DNA of 64,000 nucleotides from Brevipalpus yothersi (taxonomy: Eukaryota; Arthropoda; Arachnida; Trombidiformes; Tenuipalpidae): positions 165,021 through 229,020 of the forward strand of contig QZCP01000112.1 in NCBI GenBank assembly GCA_003956705.1, written 5' to 3'. Shown in pieces: positions 37,910-47,884 of the stretch (positions within the stretch are counted from its first letter, which is position 1; every line of letters begins with the position of its first letter). The notes beneath the pieces were generated by a model, which saw only the letters and a program-made list of their open reading frames with translations, searched no databases and was not told where the DNA came from. The position numbers and the translations under genes were made by a program.

Positions 37910-40900
37910 CTACTGATTCGATGACGCAATATCTACATGGTGATCATCACTGACATTCTCTTGCGAAAGCTCTTTCGGTGAAAGCTTTTTATCATCCTCA
38001 ATACTCTCGGGTCGATATACAGGGCCTTGTTTAGCCATATATTTCTTTACATAATCTTTTGCTTTGTGCTTCACAGTTTCGCTGCAGCTCAGATCTTCAA
38101 TATTTCTACAGTGCTTGAGTTCTTTAACCATAACAAAATGAGTCAACTACAATCGAAGGAGAAGAGGATATTTCAGTTAAGTTTCACAAAGATCTAGAGA
38201 AGGGGAAAAGCTACTCACCTTACGAGCTACATATTTAAAATGCTCTGTTGATAGAATTCGACCAACAGGGCAATCAGATTTGCGATATGGGTTCAAACAA
38301 TACTTGATGTGCTCAGACATCTCGGTTTTGAACCTATCTTTCATCCTTTTTTCCATTCTTTCTGCCTTGGAGCGTCGATTGACCGTTTGTACTAGTTCAC
38401 CATCATTCGTTTCTGCTGCCATGGAACAGTCAGTGGCTGCAGTGTCTGAGCCTAGAATTATACTGTTGTTCTCCATAGAATTTTTCTTCCTTAAGGAACT
38501 GAACTCATAAGATCCAGGTAGAGTATGACTTGGTGTACCGGCAATTTCACTGGAATCTTCATTAACAAACAAGTCTGGAGTTTCGGAGAGACCATTAACA
38601 ATTGGGTGAGCTTCTGGAGAACCTCGAGGAGAGCTATCATTAATATTAAGTAAAGTGGTCGTTTGAGCAACCAATCTGCTAGAAAGCGTAGATATAGCAC
38701 AAGTGGAAGCAGAAGAGGAAGTTGAGGATGAATCAGACTTTTCTGGTAGAGTTTCATTCCGAGGAGTTGATGTACTATCAGCATTCGAGACTACCACCTT
38801 AATGACACTTCCTTCATTTTTGTGAATTTTTTGGCCGTCATCTATCGAAGACATATCCACTTCTGGTATCTCCCACTGAATGGATTTTGTTAACCTATTA
38901 TAATAATACACATTTCCTTCACTATCTTTCGCACGCCTCCAATTGGGTGGTAGGGGAGTGAAAATTGTTTCTTTGGTTTTAGATGCAGGATGAGGCTTAG
39001 ATACATTTTCGAACACTTTCAATCCAACTTGATGGCCATGACTGTCAAAAGGAGAGGGAATAAAATAGGATGATCCTTCTTTTGTGAAGTAGAAGGTCCC
39101 AGGAGGAGGATAGATTGAATTGAGAGGATTTTGCTTGAGAGCATCACTTGATGCAGATTTCGACGACATGAAAGAAGCTTCGTCTGCTCTTCTTCCAAGA
39201 GACGACTGCCTGATAGGCACATATTCCACGCCGTAATCAGCTAGAATAGCAGCTTTCTGATCACTCATGAGATTATGATTCAGATTATTGGTGCATTCGA
39301 TTAAGAAAGGGTTTTTGTAGGAGGGATAAGACTCATGGTTGCTTGGACTAGCAGTAGCTGATGACCCAGAACAATAACTGCCCTCAATTTTTCTTAAATG
39401 CTCATCGCTGATTACGGTTACCACATGTGAGGTAGAAGAGGTTGAATTATTATTGATGTGATTCAGATGAGGAGATCCAGCTGGAAAAGATGATTGATTT
39501 TCATTGAAGACTCCAGGGAATGAAGATGCAACCGGTATACTGGAGGGATAATCATTAGCGACTTGATAACCTTGATGAGGGATGTTTTCAGTATACATGG
39601 ATTTTAAAGACGGTGGGGGAGGGGGAGGATGAGGAGGTCCAGTGCCACCTCCAGCTGGTGACAAGAATGAGGAGCCATGCTTAAAAGAATTTTGGCTAGG
39701 AGTAGAACCAGATGCATGAGAGGATTCAAAACCTGGTTGTTGAGGAGTGCTGGGGAGGCTTGCTAGAGTGTTTTGCTGATTATGTTGATGCTGAGTTCCA
39801 GGACCAAGTGTCTGTTGCTGGAACATAGCAGTGTATTGCTCCATTTGCTTATGGTAGCTGCTCAGAGCCTCTTCATATTGTTTCCTCATCAGATCCATTT
39901 CGAACTGCATTCGATGTGCTTCTTTACAAACTTTAGGAGGAGTTGGTCCAGTTGACTCACCAGTCATGATGGACGAACTAGGGGGTTGGAACGATGAAAC
40001 ATTGTTCTCGATAGACTTCCTATCGTCTTGTGGCCTTTTATGCTTTTTTCGAAGTCCAAGAATACTAGCTAATGTGTTGCTACGATTATCAACGCCTCTT
40101 TTTGAGTCAGAGTCGTTGATTAAGGGTAATCCTTTAGCACGTCTTTCTTCCATTTCGATGGTCTTGCGATCAGCTTCTTTCTCATCCTCTAATCTCTTTT
40201 GACGTTCAAGTCTGGGTATTCTGAATCCTTCTTTCAAGTCTTTCCACTTATAGAGTAACTTTTGAGCTAACATTATGATGTTAGGCAGAGGTCTGACTAT
40301 TTCTTTAACAATAGTGTTTTCCTTATTACTCTCATCTCTACTGTCACTCCGAGATTTTATAGATATTCTTCGCCCGATGATCTTTTCTCCGGCAGAGGAA
40401 GGAATCGAAGGTGTAGTAGCTCCTGAGGAAGATGATGAGGATGCGGATCTGGTCTCTCTAGGTTTAACAGATTCGTTTGATCTACAAACTTCAGTATCAA
40501 CAATTGGCGTGGATTTTCCAGCCTCATCTGAGATAAGAGAGTCTTCCATAATCCCATTCAGCTCTGGTTTAGACTTGAATTCTGTCTTCAGTTCGATTTC
40601 AACTTGGAAATTATCAGTTTCGGAGCTAAGATTTTCGGTATTAGTAGAATTCAATTCATTCTTGAAATTTTCTAAAGCTCTCGGTGATGTTTCTTTAGGA
40701 ACATTGGATACGAGACGATCATGAGCATCATTCTCGACAGATTCATTTTTCGACTCTTCTCCTTCTTGAGTAAATTTTTCATCGTTCATAACATCGTCAT
40801 CACCACTGGCAAGACCGTTCTCAAGCTTTTGTGCCTGGAGATCTTGATCTTCAAGCTTTACTTGGTCCTCCAGCTTGGTTTCTTTCTTCACATTGACTAT

Positions 40901-43471
40901 AAGGGATGAGGGTTCAACTATGACGGGAAGTAGAGCATTTAAAGATGAGCTTTCAGAGGTGCTTCCATTTTCAGTGGGCTTAGACCATCTCTCAACAATA
41001 TCTAAGACTTTACTATCTTTAAGAGCAGTACGATGAGGAATGGGAAGGTTCATGAGGGTTTCGAGAATTTGCCCTTTAAGATGAGCATCCTCAAGATCAA
41101 CCATCCAGCTCCATAAAAGTTGGAGCCCATGATAGTCCAGGAAAAGCCTTAGGTAAGCCATTTCATGGGTCGCTTTAAGCACTTCCAACAGCTGCTGCCG
41201 ACTTGATGAATCTTCCGCTCGGACCATCAATCGAGCAAGCATGAGAGTTTGTTGTCTATTGCGTAATCCAACGCCTGCCGTCAACTTAGCAATCTCTTCT
41301 TCCAGCTAATCGTAAATTGAAAATCAGAATCAATAAAAAGCGCCAGAATAAAAAGAGTTATTTAATGAAGAGATTAATAATTTGCGATGAGCATTTTCTT
41401 ACCCCAAGATCCTCGAACTCATCTTCTATTGCTCTTTCATCGTTCTCCTTATCCTGTACTCTAGATTTGGACGGAAGCGAAGATCCATCGATATCGATTG
41501 TAGTGACCTCAGTAGAACCTATGTATCCTCTGCATTGAGGACTCTCACAGAAACACTTTTGAGCTTTTTTCCTATTATGAAAAAAAAGTTGGATAATCAT
41601 AAATATTAACCCTCAGCAAATAAACTGAATCGAGTTATGCATCCTCAACTTACCCATATCTTTGGAACTGATAATCGAATGTTATCTCCTCGCCAGCATC
41701 GATAAACTTCCGAGCGAAAAAACCTATTCTCAGCTCTCCATTAACCGTCCACTAGAGGATTTGAGTTTGAGAGAACCGATTCAATGAAAGATACATAGCG
41801 TTTAAGATGAGACTTACTTTCTGAGTTTCACCATTAGGATCACAGCTATGATTAATGAAACGTGTGAGATTGCCTTTGACGGTGGCATCGATGATTTCAT
41901 CGCTTTTCAGTGCCATGAAGTAGAAATGTTCCTTGTTTTCCTTGGCGTAGCGTTTGACTCTCTGCTTGAACTCTCTTGGATCGAGCACTTCACCAACATA
42001 TTCAACGATGAACTGGCCTCTGATCAACAGTAATAAAGTAGGAAATAAAGTAGTATAAAATAGGAAATGATTTTATGTTCTTCGTGGTCAAAATTTAGAA
42101 TTGCGAATATGAAGAGTTCCAATCCAGATGAAAGTGATGATCATTTCTCGCATAGCAGAGAAATAATCATCTGATCTAGATAGGCTCCAAAAGAATCTTG
42201 CCCAAATGAAACTCACGGCTGTATTGGCTGTAGCGCTCTGAGTCCCCAACCTTTTTTGAAGGTCTTGAATGGCTCCACTTTGGCGAATTGTTTCTAAAGA
42301 AGAGAATAAATTTTAGTCCAACGTGAAAATTTATCCATCAAACCTACTTTTTGGAAGCGCTTATTGGCACAGTGATCACCCAAAAGACATCGAGATCCAC
42401 TAAATTCAAGATAGGACAATGTTAGATTGTTAGATTTGTGAAAAAAATTGATACTCGAGCTATACTAGTAGCCACTCATTCATTACCATTCTATCATGAG
42501 CATCCGATTCAAGCAATCGTCTAAGCATCCAAGAATTCCTCTTTGTCTTTCCTCTTTGGTGAGGATGCAATTGCAAACCATACGACGCATTTCTTTTTTA
42601 CTTTTGCTCTTCTTTCTGTGGAGAGAGAAGAAATTTTGCTTGTTGAGTAATAGAAATGGGCAAGAAAGAATATGTTAAAATCAGCCAAAGAAGCAAACGA
42701 TGACTTCCTCAGCCCCTTTAACTAGGAGAAAACCAGGAGTGAGAAGATGGAGGAGCTCATCGGTTCTCATCTTGAAATCATTGAGAGATTTTTTGAGTTG
42801 AAACAAAATTCGTCTCAACATCGATAAAAATAAAATGAATTGAGAGAAATACCTTTCGAAAAGGTAAACATTTTCTTCAAGATGTCCATAAGAAGGTAAT
42901 GGTTCAGGCTCTGGTTTGAGTATATTGGCTGAGGTGTTGTGTGAGAGGGGGGAATGTGATGTAGAGGGTGAATCCAGTGGTTTGCTGTCGCCATTGTGTT
43001 GCTCGGTGCCTTGGCCAAATTCCAGCTCACTGTTTCTGGTCCAGCGTGATTTAACCTTCTCCGGTTTAGGATTAGGAAGGCTGCTACTCATCGGGTTCCA
43101 ATGTAGACGGTGATCTACCAACTGTTTAGATGAAGAGTACGAAGATGATGGGCTAAATTATAATAACTTAAGTTAATACTTTTTGATTCACTAAGGGTGC
43201 ACATCAAATTAAGGAGCACATTACACTACAAGAGGACATTGATACACTATAATTGTGATCAGAGTAAAAATAACTAATTCATTCCATCATTCCATCACGG
43301 ATTCATTAATTAATTTAGTTTATACAATATCTGACAGTATTTGTGATCACACTTTGGTTGAAAAATCTTACTACATCTTGTATTATATTATGGCCCTAGA
43401 TGACTCTCTTCATATCTTCACCTCATCTTTTTGGCGCCTCACTTGAAATGTGGACTCATTTTCCCATCCAT
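37910..43471 (-). CDS. SETD2: Histone H3-K36 trimethyltransferase SETD2 (Set2)
   Basis: Co-transcriptional H3K36 methyltransferase recruited by the polymerase II CTD. Exons (minus order): 43443..43471, 42853..43152, 42487..42615, 42348..42399, 42217..42293, 41818..42019, 41654..41751, 41403..41571, 38219..41305, 37910..38146; all in phase, 1459 residues. The first exon encodes MDGKMSPHF. AWS domain at about 115–170 (MVCNCILTKEERQRGILGC, then GSRCLLGDHCANKRFQ). SET domain at about 171–297 (GQFIVEYVGEV, FMALKSDEIIDAT, RFINHSCDPNGET, ITFDYQFQRYG). Post-SET zinc site CFCESPQCRGYIG. A disordered Ser-rich middle contains a proline run. WW domain near 1135–1165 (PLPPNWRRAKDSEGNVYYYN) and SRI domain near 1330–1430 (FKTEMSEHIKYCLNPYRKSD). 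It is shorter than vertebrate SETD2, mainly at the N-terminus. Confidence 0.96.
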
Positions 43472-43561
43472 TTCACATGCATATCGATGTTTTACTGTCT
43501 TGATTGTGTTCCAAGATTGACCCTTGTTTGTGGCCACTTTTTTGATAATTAACTTGACAAC
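43472..43561. promoter_or_regulatory. 90-base divergent promoter shared by SETD2 and CDC16
   Basis: The SETD2 start codon (minus, 43471) and the CDC16 start codon (plus, 43562) are separated by only 90 bases, so both leaders and core promoters must lie here or overlap the neighbouring gene. No TATA box is evident in either direction. The SETD2 start depends on the inferred 29-base first exon. Confidence 0.7.
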
Positions 43562-46068
43562 ATGGCTAATGACGCTTTATTAAGTAGGCTTCGATCTCTG
43601 GTAGTGGAGATGATGGACATGAGTGAATACAAGACTGCTTCTTTTTGGTGCAACAAGATTCTTTCGTTGCCAAACTCGAACAAAAGGGATGTTTACAAGC
43701 AGGCCAAGTGTTTCTTTCTCCTGAAAGAATATCATCGAGCTGCTCATTGTATAAAATCAAGGAACCTCCACTTAAATGATTTGGCTTCACGTCATCTCGC
43801 CGCTAAATGTCATGTAAGATTAATCGTTTTCCCGTCCCATTTGAGGAATTTTTCTCATATTTCTGATCAATTTTAGTTTATAGCAAAAGAATACAAAGAG
43901 GCATACGAGATTCTGGAATGCAACGAACTAGATGCTGCCGGTAAAAAAATTGACTTTGAACTAGAATTTTCCGAAGAAAATCGGGTAGGTGCTCAAAAAA
44001 TCTGTCTTTATCTCATTGATGGATTTGAATAGATCACATTTTTATCAGTCCTTAGAGAGTGCAATTTATATGCTCAAGGGACATATTTTTGAAGCGATGG
44101 ACAATCGGGGAGAAGCTGTCATTTGGTATCGAAAAGCACTTGAACGAGACGTTTACTGTTTCGAGGCTCTAGATTGTCTAATTCAGCACCAAATGTTGAG
44201 TCAAGAAGAGGGTAATTTAACTTATGAAATCATTTTCAAATCAGAATGAACGAATATATTCCTTTTCTTCAGAAGAAAATCTCATGGAAACTCTGAGGAG
44301 TGACAATCAAACCAAAGAGGAGAACCAGTTGATATTCTATCTTTACCAATCTCATCTTAAAAAGGTAATATTTATCTCGATTGAATGCAAAATTCACCAT
44401 TTGCTATTTTCAATAGTATGCGAAGCCCGACGATTCTCCAGCGCCGGAAGGATTCAATTCTATCCTCTCAGAAAATGTGGACATCCTCACATCTGCTGCT
44501 GAGAGGCATTATTATAACTGTGATTTTCATAAATGCATGGAATTGACTGAAAAGTAAGCAAATTTCGTCCAAAAATTTCGTTCAATTCACATCTTTGTTT
44601 TTTTGAAAAATTTTTCCCATCAGGGTTCTCAAAATCGACATTTATCATACACGATGCCTCCCTATTCATATTTCCTGTTTAATGGAGCTCAAGAAAACGA
44701 ACAGTAGGTCCTTCTCTTGAATAAAAATCATCCTTTTGTCATAACTTTCTTTCAGCTCTTTTCGATCTTGCTCATAGATTGGTTGACCTTTATCCAGAAA
44801 GTGCAGTAAGTGTGATGACTGAATCATATGATTGAAAGTTAATTAATCTACTACGATATAAATGAACAGGTTTCATGGTATGCTGTTGGGTGTTATTATC
44901 TAATGATCAACAAAATGGATGCTGCCAGAAGGTTTTTGTCTAAAGCAACAACTCTCGATAACGTGTTCGGTCCGGCATGGCTACTCTATGGACATTCGTT
45001 TGCTATAGAAAGTGAACATGATCAAGCAATGGCGGCTTATTTTAAAGCATTCCATCTCATGAAAGGATGTCATCTACCATTACTCTATATCGGTTTGGAA
45101 TATGGTCTCACTGAGAATACTAAATTCTCAGAGCAATTTTTCCAACAAGCTCTGGCGATCGCACCCAACGATCCTTTTGTACTACATGAATTGGGAGTCA
45201 TTTCGTATCAAATGAAGGAGTGAGTATTTTCTCTTCATTCCATTAATTTCGATTGCTCAAATTTTTATTTATTTAGCTACCACGCAGCCCACCAGCATTT
45301 CTCCAATGCTCTCGACTTAATCAAGAATAAACGAGATGTTTCTTGCCTCCCAGAAAAATGGGAGCCTGTTCTTAACAATATGGCTTTCGTTCTCCGAAGA
45401 TTGAAGTAAGTAAAGTTAGGTTTCTTGCTTTCTTAAAATGCAATCTCGATAATTCTTTTTTAATTGTATCCATAAAACAGAAAGTATGATGAGGCTCTCG
45501 ATTACCACAAACAAGCTCTGGTACTGTGTTCACTGAATCCATCAACTTATTCTGCCATAGGATATATACACATATTGACTGGAAAGTATAAAGAAGCGGT
45601 TGATTATTTCCACAAAGTATAAAAGTTGCTTGAGCGTGTAAACTTGACATTTAAATTCCTTTCTATTCTCCCATCCCATCAGGCACTTGGCTTGAAGAGA
45701 GATGATCTTTGTGCTCAATCCTTGTTGGCAATAGCTTTGGAACAAATGTGGAAAGAAAACAGTCCTCTTTTCAGTAAGTAACTTCAGAAACCAGCTTTTC
45801 ATCGTGTTCATCACAGTTTTTTGATGTTAACATGGAGAAATTCAATTGCTCTTCTATTTAATCCCTCCATTACCATCATTCAGATGAATTACCACCGTAT
45901 GAAGATGAATCGTTTATGGAAAAAAATTATCTAAGGAATAATTTGCTTGATGATTCTCCACATGAAGATCGTCTCTTGGATGACAAAGATCTCGAAAAGT
46001 CCTCCTCTGAAAATGACACAGAAAATAATGCAAGTGGTCTAGATGTTGAAATGGATTTGAGTCCTTGA
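43562..46068 (+). CDS. CDC16: Anaphase-promoting complex subunit CDC16 / APC6
   Basis: TPR scaffold subunit of the APC/C ubiquitin ligase controlling mitotic exit. Twelve exons: 43562..43813, 43877..43984, 44049..44211, 44273..44364, 44417..44553, 44624..44703, 44756..44805, 44870..45219, 45277..45405, 45481..45616, 45683..45773, 45884..46068; all junctions in phase, 590 residues (human about 620). Signatures include WCNKILSLPN, YKQAKCFFLLKEYHRAAHC, AVIWYRKALERDVYCFEAL, RHYYNCDFHKCMELTEKVL, HTRCLPIHISCLMELKK, VSWYAVGCYYLMINK, FGPAWLLYGHSFA, HDQAMAAYFKA, APNDPFVLHELGVI, YDEALDYHKQAL, and AIGYIHILTGKYKEAVDYFH. The tail is acidic. ATG lies in a good context (GACAACATGGCT). Confidence 0.96.
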
Positions 46069-46087
46069 TTCAGGGGTTATAATACAC

Positions 46088-46093
46088 AATAAA
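46088..46093 (+). other. Polyadenylation signal of CDC16, adjacent to the AAR2 stop
   Basis: AATAAA 20 bases after the CDC16 stop and 5 bases before the AAR2 stop codon region (46098, minus). Cleavage 10–30 bases downstream would fall within the 3' end of the AAR2 coding sequence. Confidence 0.65.
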
Positions 46094-46097
46094 AAAA

Positions 46098-47237
46098 TTA
46101 TGAATCCAATTCTACCACCACAGGCTGTTCATCATCTGGGTCGTTATCGAAATCCCATCTATATTTTTTGGTAACGCTTTTCTTGAACTTGAGGGCTCTC
46201 TCTTTGAGACATATTTCAATATTAGAATTTGTACTAATGTTCTGAAAGAGATCACGGAGAACAGCGACAAGAAAGTTGTTATTTGCAACAATATCGACGA
46301 ACAGATCCTCAGGAACCTCTCGCAACTGGAAGTGTAGAACTCGAATAAGATCCATGTAAAGATTTGTGTAGTCAGCCATAGCCTTCACACTTTTGCAAAT
46401 TACTTTCAAAAAAGCTTTCCAATGTTCGAATGAATCATATACCTGGCCTGCTATGAATGTTAGGAAAGCAAACTGAAGTTCTCCTAGAATGTCCTCATTC
46501 CGACCATATCTACTCATTATTTTTTCAAGACAGTAGGTGGAATCGAGACTATGCCGAGTCAATTCGCTCGGTGTGGATCCAGATGGGTATTTGAATTTAT
46601 CCAACTCCGAGAACTTGATTTGCGAGGAAGGCTCTACTCTCATGCTTGGTAGTAAGTTGTCAATATTCTTTGGTATATCGTCTGAATTAGCGCATCTTGA
46701 AGCTTGAATATCTTCTGGAAATCTCAAGGGAATCATCTGAGTTACTGAAACAATTCGGCCTGATGAAGGGTTTAAGAGATTTATAACGTGACTGTTTATG
46801 TGATCTGACAGACCGATCCATCTTTGAAGTTGCTTGAAAGGATAAGGAGCCAGGAATTGATCTAGTTTACCAGAAAGATCGGCCTTGTATCGTTGTACTT
46901 CCTCATCTGGTACTTTTTCATCACTTAGATCTTCAGTCATTGGGTCCCATCGATGAACAAGAATCTCTTTACTAGTGAAAACATGAAAAAACCCAGTCCT
47001 AGGGGCACTTTGTCTGAAATTATCTGAGCTAACGGCACTAAAGTGGATGAAATGGAGACCAGGTGGAATCATTTTGAAGCCTTTGAACTTTTCGCCAGCA
47101 TTATATTCACTAAGATCGATTCCAATGGATGAGCCGATAGGAAAGTCAAGGAGAAGAAAGTAAGAACCTTCCTCAACAAGTCTTTTTGCTAAATCAGGAT
47201 CTAAATCCAATTGATCAAGTCCATCATCCACAGACAT
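46098..47237 (-). CDS. AAR2: AAR2 splicing factor homolog (U5 snRNP assembly)
   Basis: Chaperone of Prp8 during cytoplasmic assembly of the U5 snRNP. It is an intronless frame of 379 residues, matching the usual length, with ATG at 47237. Family signatures: LAKRLVEEGSYFLLLDFPIG, IGIDLSEYNAGEKFKGFKMI, PPGLHFIHFSAVS, PRTGFFHVF, LDQFLAPYPFKQLQRWIGLS, IKFSELDKFKYPSGSTPSEL, LGELQFAFLTFIAGQVYDSF, EHWKAFLKVIC, and the C-terminal KYRWDFDNDPDDEQPVVVEL. The lack of introns is notable beside its intron-rich neighbours and may reflect loss or an old retrocopy. It converges on CDC16. Confidence 0.96.
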   Translation of the reverse strand: MSVDDGLDQLDLDPDLAKRLVEEGSYFLLLDFPIGSSIGIDLSEYNAGEKFKGFKMIPPGLHFIHFSAVSSDNFRQSAPRTGFFHVFTSKEILVHRWDPMTEDLSDEKVPDEEVQRYKADLSGKLDQFLAPYPFKQLQRWIGLSDHINSHVINLLNPSSGRIVSVTQMIPLRFPEDIQASRCANSDDIPKNIDNLLPSMRVEPSSQIKFSELDKFKYPSGSTPSELTRHSLDSTYCLEKIMSRYGRNEDILGELQFAFLTFIAGQVYDSFEHWKAFLKVICKSVKAMADYTNLYMDLIRVLHFQLREVPEDLFVDIVANNNFLVAVLRDLFQNISTNSNIEICLKERALKFKKSVTKKYRWDFDNDPDDEQPVVVELDS

Positions 47238-47884
47238 GATTGAACGAATTGAACTCTATTTCACTTTATAAACCTTGAATTTTTGGAAATATAGCTGGAC
47301 AAACAGCAGAAGCATGGAGAACACGATTGCCGCTTATGACTCACAATGTTTACCAACATGAGATTCATCAATTGAGAGTATGAAGAGAGGGAAAACATGG
47401 GAAATGAGTACTTGCTCCGTTGAGAGCTTGCCCTACAGTATTTGTAGCACAGTTTAATCTGTGATTTATAGTCTAAATGAGTTATTCTTATTGGTGTAAA
47501 AACGCTGTAGAGATGTATTAGTGAGCATTTCCCGAGGATATTCTCAATCTTTCCCATGGAATCATTCTCCGCATTACCTGCTGAAAATACCTATTTTTGC
47601 GCACTCAAAACTTATTGAATTGGAGGAAAAGTTTTCAAAGCAGCGAGAATTTATGAGACTTTTATTGAACACAAGAATGATGACTTTCTTCAACTACAAT
47701 CACAGAATAAAACCTCGTGAAAGAAACAAAAAGCAGCAATATATCAATCATAAACACAGGATCGATGAGCTTTGAAAATGAAGGAATGACTATAATGAAA
47801 AAGTTACAAGAGATGAATGATCGTCACTAAAAAGACTGTCAATACACTAAAACAATTAATAACGTATCTTGACCGTCAATGAGA
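47238..47884. other. Short spacer upstream of AAR2; no gene seen
   Basis: About 650 bases containing the AAR2 promoter/leader and the 3' UTR of the CCPG1-like gene, which points the same way. Confidence 0.5.
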
